Positions 43,082 through 52,007 of a stretch of 64,000 nt of DNA are shown piece after piece. The stretch spans positions 1-64,000 of the forward strand of contig DAORMJ010000020.1 of NCBI GenBank assembly GCA_035440445.1, read 5' to 3'. The notes under the pieces are model-generated. The model was given only the letters and a program-made list of their open reading frames with translations. It was not told where the DNA came from and searched no databases. The stretch comes from Ga0077548 sp035440445 (GTDB taxonomy: Bacteria; Pseudomonadota; Alphaproteobacteria; Rhizobiales; Xanthobacteraceae). The first letter of the stretch is position 1; each line of letters opens with the position of its first letter. Both the position numbers and the translations under genes were made by a program.

Positions 43082-43914
43082 GCCAGGAAGATATCGACTC
43101 CAGCAAGGCTCCGTTGATGGAGCATCTGGTCGAGCTGCGCTCGCGGCTGATCAAGTCGCTGCTCGCATTCTTCGTGATGCTGATCATCTGCTTCGCCGGC
43201 GCGAAGTACATCTACAACATCCTGCTGTTTCCCTATCAGCTTGCTGCGGGCGCCGATGCGAAGATCGAGTTGATTTATACCGCGCCGCAAGAGTTTCTCA
43301 TCACGCAGATCAAGCTTGCGATTTTCGGCGCCGCGTTCCTCGCGTTTCCGGTCATCGCGTCGCAGATTTATGCCTTCGTCGCGCCCGGTCTTTATAAGCA
43401 CGAGAAGGGCGCGTTTCTGCCGTATCTGATCGCGACGCCATTCTGCTTTCTGCTCGGAGCCGCGTTCGTCTATTTCCTCGCGATGCCGCTTGCGATGGGC
43501 TTCTTCATCGGCATGCAGCAACTCGGCGCTGGCCCCGAGATCAAGCTCTTGCCGCGCGTCTCTGAATATCTTTCCCTGATCATGGGACTGATCTTCGCAT
43601 TCGGGATTTGCTTTCAGCTTCCCGTGATCCTGACGCTGCTCGCGCGTATCGGCGTGGTCACGGCTGCCTGGCTCCGCCAGATGCGCCGCTACGCCATCGT
43701 AGGCGTCTTCGTGATCGCGGCCGTGCTAACGCCGCCGGACGTGATCTCACAGCTTGCGCTTGCGGTGCCCACCTTGCTCCTTTACGAAGCCTCCATCTGG
43801 CTGGTGGCGGCGGCAGAGAAGAAGCGGGCAGCGGCGCAGGCGGAAACAGATGCCGCCAATGCGTCGAATGCGACCGATCTGACGGCGCCCCCGGCCAACC
43901 CGTCCAGCACGTAA
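43078..43914 (+). CDS. tatC: Sec-independent protein translocase TatC
   Basis: Six-helix inner-membrane core of the Tat translocase, 278 aa. Conserved features are the N-terminal LMEHLVELRSRLIKSL with the glutamate that contacts twin-arginine signals, the FxxP region YTAPQEFLITQIKLAIFGAAFLAFPVI, the APGLYKHEKGAFLPY loop and LTPPDVISQLALAVPTLLLYE near the end. A short hydrophilic Ala-rich tail follows. It overlaps tatB by four bases; serS follows after 63 bases. Confidence 0.97.
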   Translation: MSQEDIDSSKAPLMEHLVELRSRLIKSLLAFFVMLIICFAGAKYIYNILLFPYQLAAGADAKIELIYTAPQEFLITQIKLAIFGAAFLAFPVIASQIYAFVAPGLYKHEKGAFLPYLIATPFCFLLGAAFVYFLAMPLAMGFFIGMQQLGAGPEIKLLPRVSEYLSLIMGLIFAFGICFQLPVILTLLARIGVVTAAWLRQMRRYAIVGVFVIAAVLTPPDVISQLALAVPTLLLYEASIWLVAAAEKKRAAAQAETDAANASNATDLTAPPANPSST

Positions 43915-43977
43915 ATTCAACTATCGCTTTAAGTGGTAAAATTGTGCGTAATTATAGACTATTACGCAGGACTGAAA

Positions 43978-45261
43978 ATGCACGACATTAAGTGGATACG
44001 AGACCATCCCGCGGAGTTCGACCGCGCGCTCGCGCGCCGTGGCCTGAGTGCGGGCTCGCCGGATCTCATTGCGCTGGACGAAAAGCGCCGCGCGGTGATC
44101 GCGAAGCTGCAGGTCATGCAGGAGCGACGGAACGCCGTTTCCAGAGAAGTGGGCGAAGCCAAGAAGGCCAAGGACGAGGCGCGCGCCCAGACCCTGATGA
44201 GCGAGGTTGCCGGCATCAAGGATGAGATGCCGAAGCTCGAAGCCGAGCAGCAGGAGATCGAGAAGCGGCTCGACGAAATTCTTGCGTCCATTCCGAACCT
44301 TCCCGCCGCCGACGTGCCGGAAGGCAAGGACGAAACCGGCAATGTCGAATATCGCCGTCATGGCGAGCGCCCGGCAATCGGCTTCAAGCCGAAGCTGCAT
44401 TTCGAGATCGGCGAAGCGCTCGGTCTGATGGATTTCGAGGCCGCGTCGAAAATTTCGGGCGCTCGTTTCGTCGTGCTGAAGGGCGCGCTCGCGCGGCTCG
44501 AGCGCGCGCTGGCGCAACTCTTTCTCGACACGCATACGGCTGAGCATGGCTATACGGAAGTGAACCCGCCGGTACTCGTCCGGGATGCGGCGATGTACGG
44601 AACGGCACAACTGCCGAAATTCAGGGAAGATCAATTTCGCGCAGGCGAGGACTTCTGGCTTATCCCGACGGCGGAAGTGCCGCTGACGAATCTCGCGAGC
44701 GGCGAAATCATTGACGACGCCAAGCTGCCGATGCGCCTCACCGCCTGCACGCCTTGCTTCCGCGCGGAAGCCGGCGCCGCCGGCAAGGATACGCGCGGCA
44801 TGATCCGCCAGCACCAGTTCACCAAGGTCGAGTTGGTTTCGATCACGACGCCTGAGCAGAGCGCGGAAGAGCACGAGCGAATGCTCGTCTCTGCCGAGAA
44901 GGTCTTGCAGAAGCTCGGCCTGCATTACCGCGTCATGACGCTCTGCACCGGCGATATGGGCTTTGCCTCGCAGAAGACCTACGACATCGAGGTCTGGCTG
45001 CCCGGCGAAAACACGTATCGCGAGATTTCTTCCTGCTCGAACTGCGGGGAGTTTCAAGCGCGGCGCATGAACGCGCGCTATCGCCCGAAAGACGCGAAAG
45101 GCCCGCGCTACGTTCATACGCTGAACGGGTCTGGCGTCGCGGTCGGGCGCGCGCTGATTGCCGTTCTCGAAAACTATCAGAACGAAGACGGCTCCGTCAC
45201 AATCCCGGAAGCCTTGAAGCCCTATATGGGTGGCATCACAAAAATCACGAAGGCAAATTGA
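43978..45261 (+). CDS. serS: serine--tRNA ligase
   Basis: Class II synthetase, 427 aa from ATG 43978. The N-terminal coiled-coil arm (residues 25-105) that grips the long variable arm of tRNA-Ser is clear. Motif 2 lies in RGMIRQHQFTKVELVSI and motif 3 in GSGVAVGRALIAVLENYQNEDGSVTIPEAL. The SSCSNCGEFQARRMNARYR segment is the serine-binding region. Its stop overlaps the TTG start of surE (TTGA). Confidence 0.97.
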   Translation: MHDIKWIRDHPAEFDRALARRGLSAGSPDLIALDEKRRAVIAKLQVMQERRNAVSREVGEAKKAKDEARAQTLMSEVAGIKDEMPKLEAEQQEIEKRLDEILASIPNLPAADVPEGKDETGNVEYRRHGERPAIGFKPKLHFEIGEALGLMDFEAASKISGARFVVLKGALARLERALAQLFLDTHTAEHGYTEVNPPVLVRDAAMYGTAQLPKFREDQFRAGEDFWLIPTAEVPLTNLASGEIIDDAKLPMRLTACTPCFRAEAGAAGKDTRGMIRQHQFTKVELVSITTPEQSAEEHERMLVSAEKVLQKLGLHYRVMTLCTGDMGFASQKTYDIEVWLPGENTYREISSCSNCGEFQARRMNARYRPKDAKGPRYVHTLNGSGVAVGRALIAVLENYQNEDGSVTIPEALKPYMGGITKITKAN

Positions 45262-46043
45262 CGTTGCGCATTCTTGTTACCAACGACGACGGAATTCATT
45301 CGCCGGGCCTGGACGCGCTGGCGCGGATCGCAAGGCAGCTCTCGGACGATGTCTGGATCGTCGCGCCCGAATTCGATCAGTCGGGCGTGTCGCATTCGCT
45401 TTCGCTGTCGGACCCGCTTCGTCTGCGCAAAGTTGCGGAGAAGCGCTTTGCCGTGAAAGGCACGCCGACCGATTGCGTGATCATGGGCGTGCGCCATGTG
45501 CTCGAGGACAAGCGGCCCGACCTGATCCTGTCCGGCGTCAATCGCGGGCAGAATCTCGCTGAGGATGTGATCTATTCGGGCACGGTCGCCGGCGCGATGG
45601 AAGGAACCATTCTCGGCATCCAGGCGATGGCGCTGAGCCAGGCCTATGGTCCGCTGACGCGCGAGAAGCCGACCTACGACACCGTCGAGGCGCTTGCGCC
45701 GGACCTGATCCGCAAAATTCTCAAGCAGGGCCTGCCGATTGGCGTCCTGCTGAACATCAACTTTCCGGACTGTCCGCCGGAAGAAGTGCAAGGCGTTGCG
45801 ATCACCACGCAGGGCCGGCGCGACGCCGAATTGCTGCTCGTGGACAAGCGGCAGGACGGCCGGGGATTTCCGTATTACTGGATCGGCTTTCAGCGCATCA
45901 AACGCACCTATGCCGATGGCAGCGATCTTTCTGCAATCGAGCGGAAGCAAATCTCGGTCACGCCGCTGCGGATCGATCTCACGGATCGGCCGTTTATGAC
46001 CAAACTCGCCGCGATGTTCGACAAGAGCGAGTTGACGAACTAG
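45258..46043 (+). CDS. surE: 5'/3'-nucleotidase SurE
   Basis: Metal-dependent stationary-phase nucleotidase, 261 aa. The start is a TTG overlapping the serS stop, giving TLRILVTNDDGIHSPGL, with the family's metal-binding DD pair at residues 10-11. Further ligands lie in the SGVNRGQNLAEDVIYSGTVAGAMEG region (Ser and Asn, about 93-117). The C-terminal part is of normal length. SurE is commonly found next to pcm, as here, and both belong to a conserved stationary-phase survival block. Confidence 0.95.
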   Translation: MTLRILVTNDDGIHSPGLDALARIARQLSDDVWIVAPEFDQSGVSHSLSLSDPLRLRKVAEKRFAVKGTPTDCVIMGVRHVLEDKRPDLILSGVNRGQNLAEDVIYSGTVAGAMEGTILGIQAMALSQAYGPLTREKPTYDTVEALAPDLIRKILKQGLPIGVLLNINFPDCPPEEVQGVAITTQGRRDAELLLVDKRQDGRGFPYYWIGFQRIKRTYADGSDLSAIERKQISVTPLRIDLTDRPFMTKLAAMFDKSELTN

Positions 46044-46064
46044 CGACTACGGAGCTACAGGCGG

Positions 46065-46742
46065 ATGCCCGACCGCAACCGGCGCGACGAGGAATTCGAG
46101 CGGAAGAACGCGGAAGCGCGCATGGAGTTCTTGCTCTCCTTGCGCAGCCGCGGCATCCGCGACCTCAAGGTGCTGCGTGCGCTCGAACAGGTGCCGCGCG
46201 AGATTTTCGTCGAGGCCGAGCACGCGAATGTCGCCTATGCCGATCAGGCTTTGCCGATCGATTGCGGACAAACGATAAGCCAGCCCTTCGTTGTCGCGAC
46301 CATGACGGAGGCGCTTGACGTCGATCCCCGGCACAAAGTGCTCGAACTGGGAACGGGCTCCGGCTATCAGGCCGCGATCCTTGGCATGCTTGCGAAATCC
46401 GTCGTGACGATTGAGCGCTATCGCACGCTTGCCGATCTCGCGTCCGCCCGGCTTCGTGTGCTCGGCTTGAAGAACGTGACCGTCCGCGTTGCCGATGGCA
46501 GTTTCGGTGCACCGGACGAGGCGCCATTCGACAGGATCATTGTCACCGCTGCGACCGAAACGGTGCCGTCACCGCTGTTCGATCAACTGGCTGATAACGG
46601 CCGGCTGATCGCGCCTGTTGGGCCGAAGGCAGGCGTGCAAGCGCTTCGTCTGTTCACGAAATCAGGCGGCAAGATCGACCATCTCGATCTCATTTCGGTG
46701 CGCTTCGTGCCGCTGGTCGAGGGCAAGGCAATCGCGCTCTGA
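46065..46742 (+). CDS. pcm: protein-L-isoaspartate(D-aspartate) O-methyltransferase
   Basis: Protein repair methyltransferase, 225 aa, transferring a methyl group from SAM to isoaspartyl residues. Canonical motifs: LRALEQVPREIFVE, ALPIDCGQTISQPFVVATMTE and SAM motif I VLELGTGSGYQAAILGML near residues 92-108. RIIVTAATETVPSPLFDQLADNGRLIAPVG gives the later motifs. It lies 21 bases after surE, its usual partner. A more divergent paralogue occurs at 22179. Confidence 0.96.
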   Translation: MPDRNRRDEEFERKNAEARMEFLLSLRSRGIRDLKVLRALEQVPREIFVEAEHANVAYADQALPIDCGQTISQPFVVATMTEALDVDPRHKVLELGTGSGYQAAILGMLAKSVVTIERYRTLADLASARLRVLGLKNVTVRVADGSFGAPDEAPFDRIIVTAATETVPSPLFDQLADNGRLIAPVGPKAGVQALRLFTKSGGKIDHLDLISVRFVPLVEGKAIAL

Positions 46743-46857
46743 AGCGCAAACTCCGGACTCTCTTACGAATTTTCTGCTCTGCGCGGGTTTTCTTAAGTCG
46801 GCGTTTACCGGACTTAGCCTATTCGTCAGGCGTGTTGTTGCGTCTGAGTGAGTAGTG

Positions 46858-48150
46858 ATGCGTACCAATCTTTCGCGCTTCCGGGGAGCGCTGCTTACCC
46901 GCTGTGCCGCTGTCGCCGCCGTTGGCGCTTTCGCTGCCGCTTGCAGCACTGACGTGACGCGGTTCGACTCCAATCCATTCCAGAACCGGCAGGATACGAC
47001 GGCATCGATCCCGCAACAGGCGCCAAGCAATCAGGCGCAGATTCCGGGACATCAGCTGCCGCCGCGCTCGCAGGTTGAAACGCAGCCGTTGCATAGTCCG
47101 CAGCAGCCGCCCGTGGTGACCTATCGCCCCGCGACGGTGCCGGCCGCGCAGCCTCCGCGCGCGCAGAACAATCTGCTAAGCGCGCCGCGTACGACGGCGG
47201 CGGTGAACACGAACGACCTGAACAAGGATCAAGGCCGCGCCATTATCGTGCAGAGCGGCGAGACCGTTTACTCGCTCGCCCGAAAACATAATGTTTCGGC
47301 CAGCGCGATCCTGCGGGCCAATAACCTGCAGAACGCGAACACGATCCGTCCGGGTCAGCGGCTGGTCATTCCGGCCTCGCGCACCGCCAACACGCAGATC
47401 GTCCCGGCAAGCCCCGCAGCGGCGCAGGCCGGTGTCCATACTGCGGCGGCTGGAGAGACCATCTTCTCGCTCTCGCGCAAGTACAAAGTGAGCCCGCAGG
47501 CGATCGCAAAAGCGAACAACCTGACGCTCTCGACCCAGCTTCGCATTGGCCAGCAGGTCCGCATCCCCGGTGTCGCGCCGATTGCCGCAACGCCGCCGGC
47601 TGCTCCGCAGCAGCCGAAGGCCCAGCCGCAGCGCGCCGTGCAGACCGTGCCGCAAACGCCGCCGCAGCAGGTCGCGCAGAATGAAAATATGCCTGCGCCC
47701 GAAAGCGTCGGTGTGGTTCGCCCGAATGTTGCTCCCGCGGTGAACGATGCTCCGCAGCGCGCGCCGAATGCCGGTCCTGCGTTCCATTGGCCCGTTCGCG
47801 GACGCATTCTCTCGGCCTANNNNNNNNNNNNNNNNNNNNNNNNNNNNNNNNNNNNNNNNNNNNNNNNNNNNNNNNNNNNNNNNNNNNNNGCCGAAGATGG
47901 CGTGGTCGCTTACGCCGGGAACGAACTGAAAGGCTTCGGCAACCTCGTGCTGATCCGCCATGCGGACAACTGGGTGACGGCTTATGCGCATCTCGGCGCG
48001 ATCGATGTAAAAAAGGACCAGAAGATCAAGCGCGGCGAAGTCATCGCGAAGGCCGGTCAGACCGGCGGCGTGACCTCGCCACAGCTCCACTTCGAAATCC
48101 GCAAGGGCTCAAACCCCGTCGATCCGGAAAAGCATCTCTCCGGCATCTGA
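46858..48150 (+). CDS. LysM and M23-peptidase lipoprotein (NlpD/EnvC-like; assembly gap inside)
   Basis: Predicted outer-membrane or periplasmic lipoprotein of about 430 aa. The signal peptide ends at a lipobox FAAACS (Cys near residue 25). A disordered Pro/Gln segment is followed by two LysM domains, IIVQSGETVYSLARKHNVS (about residue 125) and HTAAAGETIFSLSRKYKVS (about 195), that bind peptidoglycan. The C-terminal M23 (LytM) domain follows with FHWPVRGRI..., AYAHLGAIDVKKDQ and SPQLHFEIRKG. The first zinc-site motif (HxxxD) falls inside the N run 47820-47889, so whether it is an active hydrolase or a degenerate amidase activator cannot be told. Confidence 0.92.
   Translation: MRTNLSRFRGALLTRCAAVAAVGAFAAACSTDVTRFDSNPFQNRQDTTASIPQQAPSNQAQIPGHQLPPRSQVETQPLHSPQQPPVVTYRPATVPAAQPPRAQNNLLSAPRTTAAVNTNDLNKDQGRAIIVQSGETVYSLARKHNVSASAILRANNLQNANTIRPGQRLVIPASRTANTQIVPASPAAAQAGVHTAAAGETIFSLSRKYKVSPQAIAKANNLTLSTQLRIGQQVRIPGVAPIAATPPAAPQQPKAQPQRAVQTVPQTPPQQVAQNENMPAPESVGVVRPNVAPAVNDAPQRAPNAGPAFHWPVRGRILSAXXXXXXXXXXXXXXXXXXXXXXXXAEDGVVAYAGNELKGFGNLVLIRHADNWVTAYAHLGAIDVKKDQKIKRGEVIAKAGQTGGVTSPQLHFEIRKGSNPVDPEKHLSGI
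47820..47889. other. assembly gap (run of N) inside the M23 lipoprotein gene
   Basis: 70 N. The frame continues correctly across it, and about 23 missing residues fits the known size of the LytM segment between the two flanks, so the length may be accurate. Confidence 0.95.
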
Positions 48151-48155
48151 TCCGA

Positions 48156-48404
48156 TCAGAAGTTGATCACGCGAATAATTCGCCCCCGCGTCGTGCACGT
48201 GGGGGTGTATGCGTGTTGATCGATGCGGCAATCACCGGCTTCGAGTTTTCTCACCGTATCGGTGGCTGATGTCTGTACCGGGGTGGCGATCGCTGTAGCG
48301 TTTGCGCCGCCTGACGGCGGGATCAGCGCGAGGAGGAGCAGAAACGCCGCCATGATCGCGCTGAAAACGAGAAAACGCGGATAGAGAGAAAGTACGTCGC
48401 GCAT
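48156..48404 (-). CDS. small membrane-anchored hypothetical protein
   Basis: An 82-aa protein with one N-terminal hydrophobic segment (FLVFSAIMAAFLLLLALIPP, residues 11-30) serving as signal anchor or signal peptide, then a hydrophilic part with two cysteines (GDCRIDQHAYTPTC). No family is recognised. It converges on the M23 lipoprotein gene with a gap of five bases. Hydrophobic pattern and position in an otherwise empty gap suggest a real gene, but evidence is thin. Confidence 0.5.
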   Translation of the reverse strand: MRDVLSLYPRFLVFSAIMAAFLLLLALIPPSGGANATAIATPVQTSATDTVRKLEAGDCRIDQHAYTPTCTTRGRIIRVINF

Positions 48405-48522
48405 GACGTGAGCCCCAGAACAAATAAGCCGCTTCTGTGGCGTTCAACGCACGCGAAATCCGGAAGTTCCTCCTCCAGTTGATGAATTATAAGGAAGGAT
48501 CAACCGCCGGCGGCTCAGGCGG

Positions 48523-48954
48523 CTATTTCGCCCGGCCGTCGCAACCCTCGGCAGTGATCCGGCATTCACCGCGGCGATCGCTGCCGGCGGTTTGTTCGCA
48601 GCCGAGAAGCGCATTGCGTCGTGCGCTCTCAAGCGTGTCGCCAATTGCCCATCCGGCTCCCGGCGTTCCGGCCTGCGGGTCGAGCGCGACCGCGACGCAC
48701 TGGTTTTCGAAGGACTGGATGACCCGGCAGAGCTTCTTCGTTTCCGCAGGTGCGTCTTGGGTCTGGCGGCATTCCTGGAGCGCGCGGTCTTCGGCTTCGC
48801 GGGCAGTCCTGAAGTTATAGGAGATGCCGCTGGAATAGCCGTCCCGCGCAACGTCCGCAGGCACCGCCGTGGCAACCGCTCCGAAAGCGAATACCGGCAA
48901 AACCGTCGAGCAATGCAGAAGAAGAGCGGCGGAGACCGTAGCGAATTTCTTCAT
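48523..48954 (-). CDS. DUF4189 secreted protein
   Basis: A 143-aa exported protein from ATG 48954 with a signal peptide (MKKFATVSAALLLHCSTVLPVFAFG). The mature part has the DUF4189 pattern: a short strand SSGISYNFRTAREAEDRALQEC, a cysteine-rich middle and WAIGDTLESARRNALLGCEQ, suggesting two copies of an alternating Ala/Cys helix motif. Five cysteines in the mature part point to disulfides in the periplasm. The function is unknown. Confidence 0.8.
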   Translation of the reverse strand: MKKFATVSAALLLHCSTVLPVFAFGAVATAVPADVARDGYSSGISYNFRTAREAEDRALQECRQTQDAPAETKKLCRVIQSFENQCVAVALDPQAGTPGAGWAIGDTLESARRNALLGCEQTAGSDRRGECRITAEGCDGRAK

Positions 48955-49043
48955 GTCAGGTTCCAAATGTGCAGCGCGACGCTGGTTCGACGTTGGATGC
49001 AGAAAGTCCCGCAAAATGCGGCGAGCGTCAATTTGTTGCGAAG

Positions 49044-49436
49044 TCAGCTGATCTCTATCGCGTCGATGCGTTGCGGATAAAATGCAAGCATTCCCGCGAT
49101 CTTTGCGACGGCTGGATAAGGTTTCTCATAAGACCACACCGCATTCTCGCTGCGCTTTCCCTCGACCTCGAGGGTGAAATACGACGCCGTTCCTTTGTAA
49201 GGGCACCCGGTCTCATGCCGCGTCGGCGTAAAATGCTCTATGCGCGCGTCTTCGCGAGGAATGTAATGGACAGGCGGATAGGCGGCTTCCGCAAGGAGAA
49301 GCGCGCGCGAAGTTTCAGCGACGACTTTGCCGTTGAACATCACCCGCACGGTTCGCGGCTCTTCAGAGATGGAGATCGGGTGATCGGGGCCGGGGAGCAG
49401 CATATTGGTCGCCGGGGTTAGGTTATAGTGGTGCAC
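49044..49436 (-). CDS. DUF427 domain protein
   Basis: A 130-aa protein of the DUF427 family of beta-rich small proteins with unknown activity. The pattern RTVRVMFNGKVVAETSRALLLAE, then PPVHYIPREDARIEHF and CPYKGTASYFTL with WSYEKPYPAVAKIAGMLAFYP, is complete. Met12 (MLLPGPDHPI) is an alternative start. It lies on the strand opposite the adjacent small lipoprotein gene. Confidence 0.87.
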   Translation of the reverse strand: MHHYNLTPATNMLLPGPDHPISISEEPRTVRVMFNGKVVAETSRALLLAEAAYPPVHYIPREDARIEHFTPTRHETGCPYKGTASYFTLEVEGKRSENAVWSYEKPYPAVAKIAGMLAFYPQRIDAIEIS

Positions 49437-49557
49437 GAGAATACGAGGGCGACGGGTGCGGTCCAGTCACAAGTTTGTTGGGAAATGGACGCCATGCCAC
49501 GGCGACGACACGGGGCGCGGCCGCTAGTTCCTCCGCGCAAGTGGGGGCACCTCGTCG

Positions 49558-49761
49558 ATGAAATGTCTGGCAGTATTGGGTTTTGCGGTGGTTCTTGCAG
49601 GCTGCGCGCAGACGGGGCCGGCGAGCGTTACCGCGACACCGACTGCTGAAGCGCGTTGCGAGGAATTCTCGCGAATGGCGAACGATCTTTCCGCGACCGC
49701 TTACCGGCGCGCGGCAGCACAGGAAGCCTTGCGGGCGCAGCGCTGCGCCGGACACCGATAG
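49558..49761 (+). CDS. small lipoprotein
   Basis: A 67-aa predicted lipoprotein. Signal peptide with lipobox LAGC at residues 13-16 (MKCLAVLGFAVVLAGC); the mature 52 residues carry two further cysteines (ARCEEF and AQRCAG). A G-rich stretch upstream of the ATG could serve as ribosome site. No family is recognised, but small entericidin-like or Cys-pair lipoproteins of this size are common in Rhizobiales. It converges on the hybrid kinase gene with one base between. Confidence 0.62.
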   Translation: MKCLAVLGFAVVLAGCAQTGPASVTATPTAEARCEEFSRMANDLSATAYRRAAAQEALRAQRCAGHR

Positions 49762-49762
49762 G

Positions 49763-51679
49763 CTACAGCTTCATCGCCTTGTCGATGGCGGCTTTCAGGT
49801 CATCCTGAAGAAACGGTTTGCCAAGCCGCGGGAGTTGGATCCCCGCGTCGGGATCAAGCTCCGCATAGCCCGTCGCGAGCAGGATCGGGAGGTTGGGCTG
49901 CTGCGCCAGAATGGTCTTGGCGAGTTGCAGCCCGGTCGTACCGGGCATGGCATGGTCGGTGATTACTAAGTCTGCCTTGGTGTCCTGCAAGATCTCAAGC
50001 GCTTCGCGTGCCGAGCTCGCTTCAAGGACGGTGTGGCCGAGATCTTCCAGCATCGCCGCCGTATTCATCAGCACAAGGCTGTCGTCATCGACGGCTACGA
50101 TGACCAGAGGCCGCGAAGCATTGTCGGCCCTCGCTGGCTTTTCGGTCTCTTCGGCAACATCGCTATTGGCGACAGGAAGCAGGATCTCCGCCATGGTTCC
50201 GGCGCCGGGCTGGCTCGTTAGCCGGAAGGCTCCGCCTGCCTGTTCTGCCATTCCCTGCACCATGGAGAGGCCCAGTCCCGTGCCTTTTCCGATGCCTTTG
50301 GTCGTAAAAAACGGATCGGTCGCCTGCCGAAGCGTGTCGGCGTCCATCCCATGCCCGCTGTCCTTCATGACGATGGAAACATAGTCGCCGCCGGGAAGGT
50401 CGGACGCGGGGTTGCGCGAGTTGCGGAGCGTAATGGAGATAGACCCGCCATCGGGCATCGCGTCGCGCGCGTTGAACGCCAGGTTGAGGAGGGCGCTCTC
50501 CAGTTGGTTGGGATCTGCGAGCACGTTCGGGATCTGGCCTTCGAATAAGGCTTCGACATTGAATGCGGGGCCAAGCGAGCGTTGCAGGAGTTCGCGCGTC
50601 TCGCCGATGAGCCGCGGCATATCGATGACGCGCTTCTCGATGTCCTGACGACGCGCGAAAGCAAGCATGCGCTGGGTGAGTGCCGAACCGCGTTCGGTCG
50701 CGCGCATGGCGTTCTGAATGAGGGGTGTGATCTGCGCGTTGTCGGGCGTGCGCTTGCGCAGCAGTTCAAGGCTGCTCTGGATGACCATCAGTAGATTGTT
50801 GAAGTCGTGCGCAACGCCACCGGTCAGTTTGCCGATCGCTTCCATCTTCTGCGAATGAAACAGCTGCTCGCGGGTGCGCTCAAGCGCCAGCCGGGTTTCT
50901 TCCCGCTCGGTAATGTCACGCGTGATCTTCGCGAAACCAATTACCCCGAGACGCTCGTCGATAATCGGATCGATCACGATGTGCGCGATGAATCTCGTGC
51001 CGTCCTTGCGTACACGGTAGGACTCCCGTTCAAACCGGCCGTCGCGAAGGGCGGTTTCGAGGGCTCTCTGGGGTGCGCCGGCGAGGCGTTCCTCTTCGGT
51101 ATAGAAGCGGGAAAAGTGCTGGCCCAGTATTTCGGACGCGCTATAGCCCTTGATCCGCTCGGCGCCGGTATTCCAGCTCGCCACCCGGCCATCGGGATCA
51201 AGCATGTAGATCGCATAGTCGGTGACGCCTTCCACGAGCAGCCGGAACTGCTGTTCGCTTTGACGAAGTGCGTCCCGAGCCGTTTTGCGGCCGGTCAGAT
51301 CCCGCGTAACGACTGCGAAGCCTTCGAGACCGCCGGAGCTGTTGAGAATTGCGGTAAGCGTCGTGTGAGCCCAGAACTGGCTGTGGTCTTTCCTGATGCG
51401 CCAGCCTTCTACCTCGTAGGTGCCGCTTTGAGCGGCTACCGCAAGAGCGTGTTGCGGAAGGCCCAGGCCGCGGTCTTCTTGGCTGTATAACAGCGAGAAG
51501 TTCTCTCCGACGATTTCAGCTTCTTTGTAACCTTTGAGACGCTCGGCGCCGGTATTCCAGCTCGCAACCGTACCGCTTGGGTCGAGCATATAGATTGCGT
51601 GATCGCTGATGGCATCGAGCAACTGCCGGTACCTGCCATCATCTGTTCGCATTGCAATGAAGTACCCAGCGGAATTCAA
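49763..51679 (-). CDS. PAS-PAS hybrid sensor histidine kinase with receiver domain
   Basis: A 638-aa cytosolic hybrid kinase with no membrane segment. Two PAS/PAC domains of near-identical sequence occupy residues 15-135 and 143-263 (DPSGTVASWNTGAERLKGY versus DPDGRVASWNTGAERIKGY). HisKA follows with H291 in GGVAHDFNNLL; the HATPase_c domain carries N box LNLAFNARDAM and G2 GTGLGLSMV; and a C-terminal receiver (525-638) has D575 in LVITDHAMPG and K621. The HDFNN H-box is that of the HWE/ntrB-like hybrid group. The PAS repeat is 128 residues long and contains a 26-bp exact DNA repeat. Output is unknown; no separate regulator is adjacent. Confidence 0.93.
   Translation of the reverse strand: MNSAGYFIAMRTDDGRYRQLLDAISDHAIYMLDPSGTVASWNTGAERLKGYKEAEIVGENFSLLYSQEDRGLGLPQHALAVAAQSGTYEVEGWRIRKDHSQFWAHTTLTAILNSSGGLEGFAVVTRDLTGRKTARDALRQSEQQFRLLVEGVTDYAIYMLDPDGRVASWNTGAERIKGYSASEILGQHFSRFYTEEERLAGAPQRALETALRDGRFERESYRVRKDGTRFIAHIVIDPIIDERLGVIGFAKITRDITEREETRLALERTREQLFHSQKMEAIGKLTGGVAHDFNNLLMVIQSSLELLRKRTPDNAQITPLIQNAMRATERGSALTQRMLAFARRQDIEKRVIDMPRLIGETRELLQRSLGPAFNVEALFEGQIPNVLADPNQLESALLNLAFNARDAMPDGGSISITLRNSRNPASDLPGGDYVSIVMKDSGHGMDADTLRQATDPFFTTKGIGKGTGLGLSMVQGMAEQAGGAFRLTSQPGAGTMAEILLPVANSDVAEETEKPARADNASRPLVIVAVDDDSLVLMNTAAMLEDLGHTVLEASSAREALEILQDTKADLVITDHAMPGTTGLQLAKTILAQQPNLPILLATGYAELDPDAGIQLPRLGKPFLQDDLKAAIDKAMKL
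51156..51181 (-). repeat. 26-bp direct repeat, copy in second PAS domain
   Basis: Identical to 51540-51565 and 384 bases (exactly 128 codons) away, in the same frame. It encodes part of the conserved WNTGAER loop. It points to a recent tandem duplication of a PAS-encoding unit, or to gene conversion. Confidence 0.9.
51540..51565 (-). repeat. 26-bp direct repeat, copy in first PAS domain
   Basis: Identical to 51156-51181 (see that entry). The first base outside the repeat differs on both sides, so the identity ends there. Confidence 0.9.
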
Positions 51680-51766
51680 TTCCTGTCGCCCCCGAAGCGT
51701 GCATCTGCCGCGAACGCGCTAAATACCAATTAGTTCCTCAGAAAATCTCTAAAATGCAAAAAAATT

Positions 51767-51788
51767 CCCGCTGGCCTGCGCCAGCGGG
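51767..51788 (-). terminator. intrinsic terminator of the DUF3309 gene
   Basis: A perfect 9-bp GC-rich stem with a 4-base loop; on the minus strand it is followed by a run of T. It lies 22 bases beyond the DUF3309 stop and ahead of the hybrid kinase gene, so the two are not co-transcribed. Confidence 0.85.
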
Positions 51789-51810
51789 GCATTTTTGTTC
51801 GCATGGGCGG

Positions 51811-51975
51811 TCAAATACGGCCCATCAAGACCAATATTAGCAGGATGACGATCACCAACCCGAGGCCACCGCCTCCGTAGTAACCGGTGCCATAGAACGG
51901 GCCTCCGCCTAAGCCGGAGAAGCCACCCAGCAGGATAACGATTAAAACGATCAGAAGGATCGTGCCTAGGGACAT
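51811..51975 (-). CDS. DUF3309 small hydrophobic protein
   Basis: A 54-aa protein from ATG 51975: two hydrophobic helices (residues 3-20 and 36-52) flank a glycine-rich loop with GLGGGPFYGTGYYGGGG. This is the DUF3309 pattern, short Gly-rich membrane proteins found widely in proteobacteria, often stress-induced; the function is unknown. It is flanked by a terminator downstream and a terminator-like hairpin 33 bases upstream. Confidence 0.85.
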   Translation of the reverse strand: MSLGTILLIVLIVILLGGFSGLGGGPFYGTGYYGGGGLGLVIVILLILVLMGRI

Positions 51976-52007
51976 CGTGCAGCCTCCATTGCCACCGCCC
52001 GAAAAAG

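Noticed and set aside
43921..45117. 398-aa minus-strand open frame opposite serS
   Set aside because: Antisense shadow; serS has all class II motifs on the plus strand.
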